In this document: piece by piece, positions 14,810 to 25,029 of the stretch
Layout: each line of letters opens with the position of its first letter
Position numbering within the stretch: position 1 is the stretch's first letter
Assembly: GCA_009937575.1 (NCBI GenBank)
Contig: JAACFI010000011.1
Span: 1 to 33,540 of the forward strand
DNA length: 33,540 nt
Reading direction: 5' to 3'
Source: Haliea sp.
Lineage (GTDB): Bacteria; Pseudomonadota; Gammaproteobacteria; Pseudomonadales; Halieaceae
Notes under the pieces: generated by a model
What the model saw: only the letters and a program-made list of their open reading frames with translations
Told to the model about the DNA's origin: nothing
Databases searched by the model: none
Program-made: the position numbers and the translations under genes

Positions 14810-16503
14810 CAACCGTTCTCGCTGCCGTGGCGCATCACGCCGCCCCGGGAGGGCCGGCCACCACCCCGGGAAATGACATCGCCCAGGTGAGGGGGTGCTT
14901 CCACGTTGATCAGCTGGTACAGATTGGCCAGGTGCATGCGATACAACTGGTCGAACTGACTGACGGTCGCCGAGGGATTGTAATCCCCGAACCACCAGAA
15001 CCAGTCGGACCCCTCGCAAATAGCGAGTTGTACCTCGGCGGCGGCGAGCTCGTCGGCGGTCAGGGCGCCACTGCTCACCTGTTCGTCGAAGCGGCGTTTA
15101 GCCTCCACCAGCAGCTCCCAGCCCCGGTTTTTCTCGGGGTCGCCTATCCAGGTGGAGAAGGTGCCATAGACCCAGCTGCCCGCCACCAGTTTGTCCTCAC
15201 GTGAGGGCTGGTGTGCGCTGTCCCCAATGAAGGACTCGAAAGTGGTCAGCTCTAAGCCCGGGTGCTGGTCCAGTGTCTGGTAGAGGTGATGCAGGAAGTA
15301 ATAGCCGTTTTCCGGGTAGTACTCCCAGGCATTCTCCCCGTCCAGGATGATGGTGATCAGGCAGTCCTCCCGGTCAGGGCACAGCTCGGCGATATTTTCC
15401 ATGTGGACGACCAGGTTGGCCACCGCGTCCTCCGCATGCCAGTCGGAGTAGGTGAAACCGATCAGGTCCGACAGGCCGTCGTCGCGGAATATGCAATCGA
15501 TGGCGGCATCACCGAAGCGGTAAACCCGGTGGCTGCAGGATTTGCTATGGGCGTCGTGGCTGTTGTCGAGTACGCTGCCGCCACTGGCCGCCCAGCCAAA
15601 GCCGCTATCCGCGAACAGTTCCAGCGCCGCCTGGCTCATCCCGCCCTCGGAGGGCCAGATGCCTACCGGTTCGCGGCCGAATACTCGCTGGAAGGTCTCC
15701 CGGCCCTGCTGCAGGTGCCAGCGGGCGCGTTCCTCCCCGCCGGGGTACTCGGTGTTGACCGGCAGGGGGACGTCGGGCATGGCCTCCCGGGCGGAGTTCA
15801 TATCCAGCAACAGGGGGATGATGGGGTGAGCGTAAGGGCTCATGCACAGCTCCACCTGGCCACTTTCAGCCAGTGCCCGGTAGCGGGGCAGGATGGAACG
15901 CAATTCCTCCAGGATGATCTGCAGCAGCTCCCGCCGGTCGTGCACGCTGTAGTTGCAGGCCTTGTCCTCCAGCTGGCGTACCCGATCATCCTGACGCCGG
16001 GTTGATTCTGCCAGCCAGCTCAGGTGGTACCACACCAGCAGGTCCGCCAGGAACTGGTTGGAGGCGTAGATCAGGCTCTCCGGGTGCTGCTCGTACCACT
16101 CCGCCATGGTCGCCAGGCGCCGGTAGGGCTCAAAGCGCTCAATCATGCGCTCCCGGTTGGCGCGCAGGCAGTCCTGCATCAGGCGCAGGCGCGCACGCTC
16201 GTCCCCGGGCAGGGCTGGTTCCGCCAGTTCCGCCAGAATAGGGTCGCGAATCGCCCCGTGACCCTCCAGGTAGGCAGAAACCTGTTCTACGTAATCCTCG
16301 ATCTGCTCCAGCAGAATGGGAGCAAAGTTCACGACTGTCCGGGCGCCGGGGACGGCCTCCAGGTGCGCCGCCATGTCCACGTAATCCTTGATGGCGTGCA
16401 GGTAGGTCCACGGCAGGTGGATGGTGCCGGTGCGCATATCGCGGTACTCGGGCTGGTGCATATGCCAGCACAGCACCACGCTCATAGGCTTGTCAGCGGG
16501 CAT
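14809..16503 (-). CDS. Glycoside hydrolase family 57 protein (alpha-amylase/glucanotransferase type)
   Basis: A cytosolic alpha-glucan-active enzyme of 564 residues. GH57 conserved regions appear in order: HMHQPEY (14-20), the SPYAHPIIPLL region (222-232), GIWPSEGGMS with the probable nucleophile Glu286, and DGENAW (388-393) with the probable acid/base Asp388. A further conserved stretch, SWVYGTFSTWIGDPEKNRGW, follows. No signal peptide is present, so it acts on internal glycogen or maltodextrin rather than external starch. Its start overlaps the glgC stop by 11 bases and its stop overlaps malQ by one base, a tight operon. GH57 enzymes include amylases, 4-alpha-glucanotransferases and branching enzymes; a separate GH13 branching enzyme in this locus makes a hydrolase or transferase more likely. 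The last 30 residues are a Gly/Arg-rich tail outside the usual domain. Confidence 0.85.
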   Translation of the reverse strand: MPADKPMSVVLCWHMHQPEYRDMRTGTIHLPWTYLHAIKDYVDMAAHLEAVPGARTVVNFAPILLEQIEDYVEQVSAYLEGHGAIRDPILAELAEPALPGDERARLRLMQDCLRANRERMIERFEPYRRLATMAEWYEQHPESLIYASNQFLADLLVWYHLSWLAESTRRQDDRVRQLEDKACNYSVHDRRELLQIILEELRSILPRYRALAESGQVELCMSPYAHPIIPLLLDMNSAREAMPDVPLPVNTEYPGGEERARWHLQQGRETFQRVFGREPVGIWPSEGGMSQAALELFADSGFGWAASGGSVLDNSHDAHSKSCSHRVYRFGDAAIDCIFRDDGLSDLIGFTYSDWHAEDAVANLVVHMENIAELCPDREDCLITIILDGENAWEYYPENGYYFLHHLYQTLDQHPGLELTTFESFIGDSAHQPSREDKLVAGSWVYGTFSTWIGDPEKNRGWELLVEAKRRFDEQVSSGALTADELAAAEVQLAICEGSDWFWWFGDYNPSATVSQFDQLYRMHLANLYQLINVEAPPHLGDVISRGGGRPSRGGVMRHGSENG

Positions 16504-17761
16504 AGTGGAGCCTCTGGCCCAGCATTTCCGGGCTTACCAGTACCACGCCCCCCGGGGAGACGTGAAAGCGGCTGGCGTCCTCCACCGGGTCGACGCCGAT
16601 CTGGGTGCCGGGTGGGATGATGCAGCCCTTGTCGATCACCGCCTTGCGGATCACGCTGCTCCTTCCGATCTGGACCTCGGGAAATATCACCGCGTCTTCG
16701 ACCTCACAAAATGAGTGTATGTGTACATTACTGAACAACAGCGAGTGGCGCACACTCGACCCGGAGACGATGCAGCCGCCGGCCACCATCGAATCCACGG
16801 ACATGCCCCGGCGCCCCTCATCGTCGAATACGAATTTGGCCGGCGGCACCTGGTCCTGGTAGGTCCAGATGGGCCAGTCCCTGTCGTACAGGTTGAGTTC
16901 CGGGCTGACACCGATCAACTCCAGGTTGCCCTCCCAGAACGCGTCGATCGTCCCCACATCACGCCAGTAGGCGCGGTGGCCGTCCGGCCCTTCACGGAAC
17001 GGAAATGCATTGACCTTCAGGCGCTGGATGACATCGGGGATGATATCGCCACCGAAATCGTGCTTGGAATAGGTGCTTTCGGCATCCGCCAGCAGTTCCT
17101 GGATCAGTATCTCGGTGCGAAATACGTAGATGCCCATCGACGCCAATGCCACACTGTCGTCACCGGGCATCGAGGCCGGGTTTTCCGCTTTCTCGGCGAA
17201 CTCCACGATGCGATTGTCTGCGTCCACCGCCATCACCCCGAAGGCATGTGCCTGTTCGATAGGTACTTCCATGCAGCCCACGGTGATATCTGCATCCGCC
17301 TCCACGTGGGCTGCCAGCATGTCGCCGTAATCCATCTTGTAGACGTGGTCCCCGGCCAGGATCAGCACGTATTCCGGTGCGTGGGTGCGGATGATGTCGA
17401 TATTCTGGTAGATGGCGTCCGCCGTGCCCGCGTACCAGGAGGTCTCCAGCCGCTGTTGGGCGGGCAGCAGCTCCACGAACTCCCCCAGTTCGCCGCGCAT
17501 GAACCCCCAGCCCCGCTGTACGTGCTGGATCAGGCTGTGGGCCTTGTACTGGGTGAGAATCCCCACTTTGCGGATACCGGAATTGACACAGTTTGACAGG
17601 GGAAAGTCGATAATGCGGAACTTGCCGCCAAAGGGTACCGCCGGCTTGGCGCGCCACATGGTGAGCTGCTTGAGTCGGGACCCGCGGCCGCCCGCGAGGA
17701 TCAGCGCAAGGGTACCCCTTGTCAGGCGGCTGACGTATCTGGCTGAATCCTGGTCAGTCAT
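16493..17761 (-). CDS. glgC: Glucose-1-phosphate adenylyltransferase (ADP-glucose pyrophosphorylase)
   Basis: Makes ADP-glucose from glucose-1-phosphate and ATP, the committed and usually allosterically controlled step of bacterial glycogen synthesis. The 422 residues match the family. The nucleotide-binding signature [11 protein letters not shown] (residues 20-30) is followed by [36 protein letters not shown], the [11 protein letters not shown] metal site and the FAEKAENP sugar-phosphate loop. The C-terminal third holds left-handed beta-helix hexapeptides ([36 protein letters not shown]). It is the first gene of the minus-strand arm and diverges from glgB across a 146-base control region. 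The ATG at 17761 has only a weak purine-rich ribosome-binding site (GAAAGTGAA). Confidence 0.96.
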   Translation of the reverse strand: MTDQDSARYVSRLTRGTLALILAGGRGSRLKQLTMWRAKPAVPFGGKFRIIDFPLSNCVNSGIRKVGILTQYKAHSLIQHVQRGWGFMRGELGEFVELLPAQQRLETSWYAGTADAIYQNIDIIRTHAPEYVLILAGDHVYKMDYGDMLAAHVEADADITVGCMEVPIEQAHAFGVMAVDADNRIVEFAEKAENPASMPGDDSVALASMGIYVFRTEILIQELLADAESTYSKHDFGGDIIPDVIQRLKVNAFPFREGPDGHRAYWRDVGTIDAFWEGNLELIGVSPELNLYDRDWPIWTYQDQVPPAKFVFDDEGRRGMSVDSMVAGGCIVSGSSVRHSLLFSNVHIHSFCEVEDAVIFPEVQIGRSSVIRKAVIDKGCIIPPGTQIGVDPVEDASRFHVSPGGVVLVSPEMLGQRLHYAR

Positions 17762-17907
17762 TTCACTTTCATTGATCTGTAAACTGGTTAGAGTAGATTT
17801 AATTGATTACCATCAATTTACGTCAGCGGGGAATGCCTCACTCTATTGTGGACAATATATCGGGATTTTTCCTGCCTTTGTGGTTGATATAAATCAGTAG
17901 ATAATCA
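17762..17907. promoter_or_regulatory. Divergent AT-rich control region between glgC and glgB
   Basis: This 146-base gap is far more AT-rich than the genes beside it and must hold promoters for both glycogen arms. A perfect inverted repeat, AATTGAT-TACC-ATCAATT (17801-17818), lies near the middle of it and could bind a dimeric regulator. Candidate -10 elements such as TATAAA toward glgB are visible, but no strong -35 match is present, so promoters are not assigned. Confidence 0.5.
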
Positions 17908-20100
17908 ATGAATTCGGTTTCGACCAGACAAACACTGGATGAGGGGGTGCAACGCCTGTTGGCGGGGCATCATCACGACCCTTTCGAGATCCTGGGCTGC
18001 CACCGGGTGGGCCGGCACTGGCGACTGAGGGTGCTGTTGCCAGGGTGCGCCGAGGCACAGGTGTCGATCGACGGGGCGACACATCCCATGGTGCGCATGC
18101 CGGATACCGATTTTTTCACCTTCAGTGCCCGGGGCTCATCCGCGCCGGATTACCAGCTGCGCTGGCGCAGGGACGGCGGCGAGTGGCGCCAGATTGACGA
18201 CCCCTACCGCTTCGGGCCGGTGATCGGGGACCTGGACTTGCACCTGTTTGGTGAAGGCCGGCACGAGCACCTGTATCGCATCATGGGAGCCCACTGCGGT
18301 GAGCATCAGGGTGTTTCGGGGGTGCGCTTTGCCACCTGGGCGCCCAACGCCAGACGGGTCAGCGTGGTCGGTGACTTCAACGACTGGCACGGACTGGCGC
18401 ATCCCATGCGGGTGCGGGGCCAGAGTGGGGTGTGGGAGCTGTTCATCCCGGGACTTGAGGCAGGGGGAAAATACAAATTCGAGTTGTGTGATGCCAATGG
18501 CAAGTTGCAACTGAAGGCGGATCCCTACGGCAACCGCTTCGAGATGCGACCGGCCACCGCGGCTGTCATCTGCCCGCCCAGTGAATACCGGTGGTCGGAC
18601 CACCAGTGGCTGCAGCAGCGAGCCGCCTGGGACTGGCAGCAGTCACCGATCTCCATTTATGAATTCCACCCCGGTTCCTGGCGGCGAGGTGCGGATGGAG
18701 AGTTCCTCAATTTCCGGGAAATGGCCGAGCAACTGGCAGAGTACGTCTCACAGCTGGGTTTCACCCACGTGGAACTGCTGCCGGTGACAGAGCACCCCCT
18801 GGATGATTCCTGGGGTTACCAGACCACCGGCTATTTCGCCCCCACGCAGCGCTTCGGCAGCCCGGACGACTTCCGCTATTTCGTCGATTACCTGCACCAG
18901 CGAGGCATTGGCGTCATTCTGGACTGGGTGCCGGCCCATTTTCCCCGGGACACCCACGCCCTGGCACATTTCGACGGTACCGCCCTGTACGAGCACGAGG
19001 ATCCGCGGCGCGGCGAGCACACGGACTGGGGAACCCTGATCTTCAATTACGGGCGCAACGAGGTGAAGAACTTCCTGCTGGCCAGCGCCAACTACTGGCT
19101 GGAGGAATTCCACCTGGACGGCCTGCGGGTGGATGCCGTGGCCTCCATGCTGTATCTCGATTACTCCCGCGAGGAGGGAGAGTGGGAGCCCAACCGCTAC
19201 GGCGGTCGGGAAAACCTGGAGGCCATCGACTTCCTGCGCGAGCTGAATACCATGACCCACGGCCGCCACCCGGGCACCCTTACCATCGCCGAGGAATCCA
19301 CCGCCTGGCCCCAGGTTACCCGCCCCACCTGGGTGGGCGGCCTGGGCTTCTCCATGAAGTGGAACATGGGCTGGATGCACGACACCCTGCACTACATGTC
19401 CCAGGAACCCATCTACCGCAAGTACCACCAGGATGAGTTGACCTTCGGCCTGATGTACGCGTTCACCGAGAACTTCCTGCTGCCCTTTTCCCACGACGAG
19501 GTGGTGCATGGCAAGTCTTCCATGCTGGGGAAAATGCCGGGAGACCCGTGGCAGCGTTTTGCCAACCTGCGCCTTCTGTACACTTATATGTTTACCTATC
19601 CTGGCGCGAAACTGTTGTTCATGGGCGACGAATTCGGTGACCCGGTTGAGTGGCGGCACCAGGGCCAGTTGCCCTGGCAGCTGTTGGAAAATGCGCCGAA
19701 TGCGGGTCTGCAGCGGCTGGTAGGGGACCTCAATCGCCTGTACCGGAATGAGCCCAGTCTGCACCGCGGCCAGTTCACCGGTCCGAGTTTCGAGTGGATC
19801 GACTGCCATGACGCAACCCAGTCGGTACTCAGTTACCTGCGCTGGGACGGCGCCGATTTTCACGTGGTGGTGCTGAATTTCACCCCGGTGGTGCGCCGGA
19901 ACTACCGCATCGGCGTGCCGCGGTCCGGCAATTACCGGGAGGTTCTCAACTCCGATTCGCGCTTCTACGGCGGCACTGACGTGGGCAACCCCCCCGCGTT
20001 TGCCAGTGAAGCCAGGTCATGGATGGGCAAGGAGCATTCGCTGGTCCTGACGCTGCCGCCACTGGCTGCCGTGGTCCTTAAACTGTCCGGAGACCCGTGA
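17908..20100 (+). CDS. glgB: 1,4-alpha-glucan branching enzyme (GH13)
   Basis: Introduces alpha-1,6 branches into glycogen in the cytosol. The 730 residues equal the full E. coli type: an N-terminal carbohydrate-binding-like domain (about 1-115, [10 protein letters not shown]), a second beta-sandwich (about 135-225, [22 protein letters not shown]), the catalytic barrel, and an all-beta C-terminus. Catalytic residues are Asp409 ([10 protein letters not shown]), a Glu in IAEEST (462-463), and Asp528 ([11 protein letters not shown]). The ATG at 17908 has no clear ribosome-binding site. glgA follows immediately, its TTG start abutting this TGA stop. First gene of the plus-strand arm. Confidence 0.97.
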   Translation: MNSVSTRQTLDEGVQRLLAGHHHDPFEILGCHRVGRHWRLRVLLPGCAEAQVSIDGATHPMVRMPDTDFFTFSARGSSAPDYQLRWRRDGGEWRQIDDPYRFGPVIGDLDLHLFGEGRHEHLYRIMGAHCGEHQGVSGVRFATWAPNARRVSVVGDFNDWHGLAHPMRVRGQSGVWELFIPGLEAGGKYKFELCDANGKLQLKADPYGNRFEMRPATAAVICPPSEYRWSDHQWLQQRAAWDWQQSPISIYEFHPGSWRRGADGEFLNFREMAEQLAEYVSQLGFTHVELLPVTEHPLDDSWGYQTTGYFAPTQRFGSPDDFRYFVDYLHQRGIGVILDWVPAHFPRDTHALAHFDGTALYEHEDPRRGEHTDWGTLIFNYGRNEVKNFLLASANYWLEEFHLDGLRVDAVASMLYLDYSREEGEWEPNRYGGRENLEAIDFLRELNTMTHGRHPGTLTIAEESTAWPQVTRPTWVGGLGFSMKWNMGWMHDTLHYMSQEPIYRKYHQDELTFGLMYAFTENFLLPFSHDEVVHGKSSMLGKMPGDPWQRFANLRLLYTYMFTYPGAKLLFMGDEFGDPVEWRHQGQLPWQLLENAPNAGLQRLVGDLNRLYRNEPSLHRGQFTGPSFEWIDCHDATQSVLSYLRWDGADFHVVVLNFTPVVRRNYRIGVPRSGNYREVLNSDSRFYGGTDVGNPPAFASEARSWMGKEHSLVLTLPPLAAVVLKLSGDP

Positions 20101-21543
20101 TTGAAGCTGCTATTCACCGCCAGTGAAGCCTATCCGCTGATAAAGACCGGTGGGCTGGCCGATGTCGCCGGCAGCCTCCCGGAGGTCTTGCGCCAGAGTG
20201 GTGTCGATGTGCGGCTGCTGTTGCCTGCCTACGCGGACCTGTTGGACAGTATCGACACTGTGCCGGCGACAGTGGTCGAGATGGACCTGGCCGGGCAGGA
20301 GGTGCGGATACTGGAGACCCGCCTGCCCGACACCCCCCTGGTAACCTGGTTGGTGGATCATCCGCTGCTCTCCGGGCGCCCGGGCAACCCCTACCACGAC
20401 GCGCAGGGCATCCCCTGGCCTGACAACGCAGAGCGCTTCATGCTGTTGTCCCGGGCTGCGGCACAGATCAGCTGTGGCCACAGCGACCTGGACTGGCGCC
20501 CCGACGTACTGCACTGCAATGACTGGCACACCGGGCCGGCGATTGCCCTGGCCAAAATGGATGAGCGCTGTCCGCTGACGGTATTCACCATCCACAACCT
20601 CGCGCATATGGGGCTGTTCGACCGGGACACTTTCAATCGCCTGCAGTTGCCGGAACAGCTGTGGAGTGACGACGCCCTGGAGTTCTACGACAATTGCAGC
20701 TTCCTGAAGGGTGGGCTGGTCTACGCGGACTACATCACCACGGTGAGCCCTGGCTATGCGGAGGAAATCTGCTATGCCCCCGGTGGCATGGGCCTGGAAG
20801 GCCTGTTGGGTGCCCGCCGCGACCGCCTGGTCGGCATTCTCAACGGTATCGACGCGGGTACCTGGAACCCCGCTACCGACGCCTACATTGAGCAGCATTA
20901 CGATGCGGCATCCCTGGACGCCAAGGCACTGAACAAGAGCGCCCTGCAGCAGTCCCTGGGGCTGGCGGAGCGCACTGACCAGCCTCTGCTGGGATTCGTC
21001 GGGCGACTGGCTGAGCAGAAGGGACTGGAACTGATGCTGCCGGTGTTGGAGCAGATCCTGGAATTACCGGCGCAGCTGGTATTCCTGGGGACCGGTGAAA
21101 CCGACTATGAGCAGGGGCTGCAGGTGCTGGCCGATACCCATCCCCGGGCCATCGCCGTGGTCCTGGCCTATAATGAATCCCTGGCACACCGGATCGAGGC
21201 GGGGGCCGACATTTTCCTGATGCCCTCCCTGTTCGAGCCCTGCGGCCTGAACCAGTTGTACAGCCTGCGCTACGGCACCCTGCCGCTGGTGCGAGCGGTC
21301 GGCGGACTGGCCGACACGGTGGTAGATGCGGATGCCGAGGCTGTCGCTAATGGCACTGCCACGGGCTTTGTGTTTCGCAAACCGGGCCCGGGTGATTTTC
21401 TGGCGGCGGTTCAGCGGGCCTGCCAACACTGGCGGGACCGGGATGGCTGGCGAGCTCTGCAGTTGACCGCCATGGCCCAGGACTTCTCCTGGCAGCAGAG
21501 CGCCGAACGTTATATCGAGCTGTACCGCTCGGCCGTTAATTGA
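20101..21543 (+). CDS. glgA: Glycogen synthase (ADP-glucose, GT5)
   Basis: Elongates alpha-1,4-glucan chains from ADP-glucose, 480 residues (E. coli 477). The N-terminal KTGGLADV motif (15-22) binds ADP-glucose. The C-terminal Rossmann domain shows FVGRLAEQKGLELML and the catalytic Glu region PSLFEPCGLNQLYSLRYGTLP, then VGGLADTV. The start is a TTG directly after the glgB stop; GGAG eight bases upstream supports it, and no ATG fits the conserved N-terminus. Translation is probably coupled to glgB. glgP begins 17 bases downstream. Confidence 0.97.
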   Translation: MKLLFTASEAYPLIKTGGLADVAGSLPEVLRQSGVDVRLLLPAYADLLDSIDTVPATVVEMDLAGQEVRILETRLPDTPLVTWLVDHPLLSGRPGNPYHDAQGIPWPDNAERFMLLSRAAAQISCGHSDLDWRPDVLHCNDWHTGPAIALAKMDERCPLTVFTIHNLAHMGLFDRDTFNRLQLPEQLWSDDALEFYDNCSFLKGGLVYADYITTVSPGYAEEICYAPGGMGLEGLLGARRDRLVGILNGIDAGTWNPATDAYIEQHYDAASLDAKALNKSALQQSLGLAERTDQPLLGFVGRLAEQKGLELMLPVLEQILELPAQLVFLGTGETDYEQGLQVLADTHPRAIAVVLAYNESLAHRIEAGADIFLMPSLFEPCGLNQLYSLRYGTLPLVRAVGGLADTVVDADAEAVANGTATGFVFRKPGPGDFLAAVQRACQHWRDRDGWRALQLTAMAQDFSWQQSAERYIELYRSAVN

Positions 21544-21560
21544 AGAGGTAGTGACAGAGC

Positions 21561-24107
21561 ATGCCTGGATCGACGTTTCCACTTGAAGTACAACCGCGCA
21601 TTCCCACAGAGCTGGATCGCCTGCAGGAGATGGCCAACGACCTGGTTTACAGCTGGGACCGTTCCATCCGCTCCCTGTTCCATAGGCTCGACCGCGACCT
21701 CTGGGAGGCCTGCGGTCACAACCCCAAGGCCTTCCTGAGGCGGGTCTCCCAGCATCGCCTGGATGAGGCGGTGGTCGACCGCTCCTACATGGAGGATTAC
21801 CGCCGGGTGACCTCCTCCTATGACGCCTACCGGGAACACCGGGGGCGACCGGAGCTGGCGGAACTTTTCGATCCCGGCAAAGACCTGATCGCCTATTTCT
21901 GCCTGGAGTTCGGCTTTCACGAGAGCTTTCCCATTTATTCGGGAGGCCTCGGCATACTGGCCGGCGATCACTGCAAGGCGGCCAGTGATATGGGCCTGCC
22001 CTTCGTGGCGATCGGCCTGCTCTACGACATGGGTTATTTCACCCAGATCATCGACGCCCACGGACACCAGCAGGTAACCCACAACCGCTCGCACCCCCAC
22101 GACCTGCCGGTGGTGCCCACGCTGACCGAGAATGGCCAGCACCTGACCCTGGACCTGGAGTTTCCAGGACGCGTCCTGAAAGTGCGGGTTTGGACCGCCC
22201 AGGCGGGGCATATCAAGCTGTACCTGCTGGACACCAATATTCCTGATAATTCTGATGCTGACCGGGCCATCACCCACCAGTTGTACGGCGGCGACAGAGA
22301 GATGCGATTACAGCAGGAACTGGTACTGGGGGTAGGGGGAGTGCGCGCCCTGAGGGCCCTGGGCCTGCGCCCAAGCGTGTGGCACATCAACGAGGGCCAC
22401 GCAGCCTTCCAGATTCTCGAGCGCTGTCGTTACCGCATGGGCGAGGGGCTGGATTTCCACAGCGCCCTGGAGCTGGTGGCGGGTGGCACCGTGTTCACCA
22501 CCCACACGCCGGTGCCCGCCGGGCACGATATCTTCGACCGGCACCTGTTCGAGAAATATTTCGCCGACATCCCCGAGGCGGTGGGCCTGTCCATGGAGCA
22601 GATCTACGGCCTGGGCCTGAACAGCGGCGAGGGTTTCAATATGACCAGCCTGGCCCTGCGTGGCTCCCGCTTTCACAATGGGGTCAGCGCCATTCACGGC
22701 CGGATCGCCTCGGAGATGGAAGCGGGCATCTGGCCGCAGATTCCCCACCAGGAAAACCCCATCACCCACGTGACCAACGGCGTGCACCTGCAGACCTTCC
22801 TGGCGCGGGAGTGGGTCAGCCTGTTCGACCTGCGCTTCGATGACTGGCGCAACGAACTGTTCAACCAGGAATACTGGGAGCGACTGGACGAGATTCCGGA
22901 CTATCACTACTGGAGTATCCACAAGGCACTCAAGCAACAGATGCTGCGCAGGGTGCACGAACTGGTGGTGAGGCAGCAGCGGCGCAACGGCACCAGCGAT
23001 GCCATCATCGAGCGCATAGTGCGCTTCGTAGACGGCGACGACAGCGATGTGCTGGTGATGGGTTTCGCCCGCCGGTTCGCCACTTACAAGCGGGCCGCGA
23101 TGCTGTTCGCCGACCCGGAGCGGCTGGCGCGTGTACTGAACGATCCCGAGCGCCCGGTGGTCATCGTGTTCGCCGGCAAGGCCCACCCCCACGACGAGCC
23201 GGGGCGGCACCTTATCAAGATTATTCACGATTATTCCATGCACCCGGACTTCATCGGCAAGATTATCCTGCTCGAAGGTTACGACATGGCACTGGCCCGG
23301 CACATGGTGACCGGAGTGGACGTGTGGTTGAACACCCCGGAGTACCCGCTGGAGGCCAGCGGTACCTCGGGCCAGAAGGCGGGGCTCAACGGCGCGGTCA
23401 ACCTCAGTGTGCTGGACGGCTGGTGGGCAGAGGGATACGAGGGCGACAACGGCTGGGGGATTACCCCGCGGGATTCGCGCTTTGAACACGACCACCGCAA
23501 CCGTGAAGAGGCCAACGACCTGCTGAATATCATCGAGCACGAGATGTTGCCCATTTACTATCGCCGGGACGGGGGCGGCTACTCCCCCGACTGGGTGAGG
23601 CTGTCCAAGGCCTCCATGAAGTCCACCATTCCCCGCTTCAACGCCCAACGCATGATGATGGACTACATCACCAAACTGTACTGGCCGGCGCAGCAGCAGC
23701 GGCGCCGGCTGGAGGCCAATGGCGGCGAGCTGGCGCGGGACATGTCGCACTGGAAACACCAGGTACGGGAGGCCTGGCCGGGTGTCACCGTGCAATTGAT
23801 GCTGCAGCCGCCGGCGCACCTGTACCACGACGAGGAGATCGTGCTGCGGGTGCGGGCCAAGCTCAATGGCCTGCAGGCGAAGGATGTCCGGCTGGAGTGC
23901 CTGCTGGGGCGGGAGGGGCCGGGGAGTGAACTCGAGGTGAAGCAGCTCGCCGAGATTCCCGCCACCGGATTCGATGGGGACTACACCGAGTTTGCCATCG
24001 AACTGCCGCCGGAGATTGCCGGGCTGCAGTACTACAAACTGCGCATGTATCCCTATAACGAGGCCCTGAGCCATCCGTTTGAGCTGGGCTGCATGATCTG
24101 GATCTAG
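21561..24107 (+). CDS. glgP: Alpha-glucan (glycogen) phosphorylase, GT35
   Basis: Releases glucose-1-phosphate from glycogen or maltodextrin by phosphorolysis, using PLP. The 848 residues belong to the alpha-glucan phosphorylase group with the extra N-terminal domain (LQEMANDLVYSWDRSIRSLF, about 1-100), not the E. coli GlgP/MalP type. The core begins IAYFCLEFGFHESFPIYSGGLG. The PLP Lys is Lys606 in EASGTSGQKAGLNG, followed by NLSVLDGWW. THTPVPAGHD and HVTNGVH are further hallmarks. The final 130 residues (VTVQLMLQPPAHLYHDEEIVLRV...) are a beta-rich C-terminal extension seen in this group. It sits 17 bases after glgA and is surely cotranscribed, pairing synthesis and breakdown in one operon. 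Confidence 0.93.
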   Translation: MPGSTFPLEVQPRIPTELDRLQEMANDLVYSWDRSIRSLFHRLDRDLWEACGHNPKAFLRRVSQHRLDEAVVDRSYMEDYRRVTSSYDAYREHRGRPELAELFDPGKDLIAYFCLEFGFHESFPIYSGGLGILAGDHCKAASDMGLPFVAIGLLYDMGYFTQIIDAHGHQQVTHNRSHPHDLPVVPTLTENGQHLTLDLEFPGRVLKVRVWTAQAGHIKLYLLDTNIPDNSDADRAITHQLYGGDREMRLQQELVLGVGGVRALRALGLRPSVWHINEGHAAFQILERCRYRMGEGLDFHSALELVAGGTVFTTHTPVPAGHDIFDRHLFEKYFADIPEAVGLSMEQIYGLGLNSGEGFNMTSLALRGSRFHNGVSAIHGRIASEMEAGIWPQIPHQENPITHVTNGVHLQTFLAREWVSLFDLRFDDWRNELFNQEYWERLDEIPDYHYWSIHKALKQQMLRRVHELVVRQQRRNGTSDAIIERIVRFVDGDDSDVLVMGFARRFATYKRAAMLFADPERLARVLNDPERPVVIVFAGKAHPHDEPGRHLIKIIHDYSMHPDFIGKIILLEGYDMALARHMVTGVDVWLNTPEYPLEASGTSGQKAGLNGAVNLSVLDGWWAEGYEGDNGWGITPRDSRFEHDHRNREEANDLLNIIEHEMLPIYYRRDGGGYSPDWVRLSKASMKSTIPRFNAQRMMMDYITKLYWPAQQQRRRLEANGGELARDMSHWKHQVREAWPGVTVQLMLQPPAHLYHDEEIVLRVRAKLNGLQAKDVRLECLLGREGPGSELEVKQLAEIPATGFDGDYTEFAIELPPEIAGLQYYKLRMYPYNEALSHPFELGCMIWI

Positions 24108-24122
24108 CGTGATCCGGGCAGA

Positions 24123-24136
24123 GGGTACGAATACCC
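24123..24136 (+). other. Small hairpin before the HAD phosphatase ribosome-binding site
   Basis: GGGTA-CGAA-TACCC forms a 5-bp stem with a CGAA loop, ending one base before the GGGGG that probably serves as the ribosome-binding site of the next gene. It might tune translation in the glg mRNA, but a stem this short can arise by chance. Confidence 0.25.
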
Positions 24137-24146
24137 GGGGGCAGTC

Positions 24147-24968
24147 GTGGAACTGATTGTCTTCGATCTCGACGGCACCCTGCTCAATCGCCGATCCGAG
24201 GTGTCCGCGCACACGCGGGAGACCCTGCAGCGGCTCGGGCAGCGCGGTATCGCCTACACGGTCGCCACCGGCCGCACCCTGCACGCCTCCCGCGACCTGC
24301 TGGCCGGTCACGGTTTCATATTGCCCCATATCTACAAGAACGGGGTGATGATCTGGCAGCCGGACAGCGGTCACTACAGCCACAGCAACCTGCTGACCAA
24401 TGGCGAGATCCGCCGGGTGTTCGAGGCCTTTATGGACCAGGGCGTTACGCCGTTTATCTTCACTGTGGAGCCGGGTAACCGCCACGCCGTGTATCACCCG
24501 CCCCTGCAGACCGATACGGAACGCGAGCTGGCCCGGGTGTTCGGTGAGGAACGGGGCCTGGAGCTGTTGCCGGTGGCATCGCTTCCCGCGGAGGCGGACA
24601 TTACCAACATCAGTGCACTGGGTGATCGCGACGCGATAGAGGCGGTGGAGCGCCTGGTACGCGAGGAGGAACACCTGGTGGCCTACGCCGGCGTGGCCAT
24701 CGAGGGCGAGCACCTGCACTGGGTGGATATTCATCACAGCGCAGCGAGCAAGGGCGGCGCCGTGGAGCAGTTGAAACTCGATCTGGGGGTGAGCCGCGTT
24801 ATCTGCTTCGGCGACAGCGACAACGACCTGAGCATGTTCGCCGGGGCGGACGAAAGTTACGCCCCGAGTAACGCGAAGGAAGAGGTCAAGGCGGCGGCCA
24901 CGGCAGTCATCGGTCACCATGACGAGGACGGTATTTCCGAGTTCCTGAGGCGTCGTTTCGATCTATAG
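24147..24968 (+). CDS. HAD-superfamily Cof-type sugar-phosphate phosphatase
   Basis: A cytosolic Mg-dependent phosphatase of 273 residues in the Cof/YbhA-like branch. The four HAD motifs are present: DLDGT with nucleophile Asp7 and Asp9, ATGRT (Thr41), Lys202 in SAASKGGA, and GDSDND (222-227). The C2-type cap lies between motifs II and III (about 80-190). Substrates in this group include sugar phosphates, FMN and PLP. Being 39 bases after glgP, a hexose-phosphate or even PLP (the phosphorylase cofactor) is a reasonable guess, but the sequence does not decide. The start is GTG with GGGGG upstream. Confidence 0.87.
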   Translation: MELIVFDLDGTLLNRRSEVSAHTRETLQRLGQRGIAYTVATGRTLHASRDLLAGHGFILPHIYKNGVMIWQPDSGHYSHSNLLTNGEIRRVFEAFMDQGVTPFIFTVEPGNRHAVYHPPLQTDTERELARVFGEERGLELLPVASLPAEADITNISALGDRDAIEAVERLVREEEHLVAYAGVAIEGEHLHWVDIHHSAASKGGAVEQLKLDLGVSRVICFGDSDNDLSMFAGADESYAPSNAKEEVKAAATAVIGHHDEDGISEFLRRRFDL

Positions 24969-25029
24969 TTAGCGTGATACCATAGACACGCGAATGCGCT
25001 GGTGCCAGACAAAAACAAAAGGACAGGCG

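Noticed and set aside
14810-15019. Upstream extension of malQ to an earlier start
   Set aside because: It would run through the end of the GH57 gene in another frame and adds residues unlike any amylomaltase; the conserved N-terminus begins at the ATG at 14809.
22308-24920. An 870-codon open frame antisense to glgP and the HAD gene
   Set aside because: Its protein is low-complexity in style (rich in His, Gln, Val, Gly), has no family motifs, and covers the complement of well-supported genes. Long antisense frames are expected in high-GC DNA.
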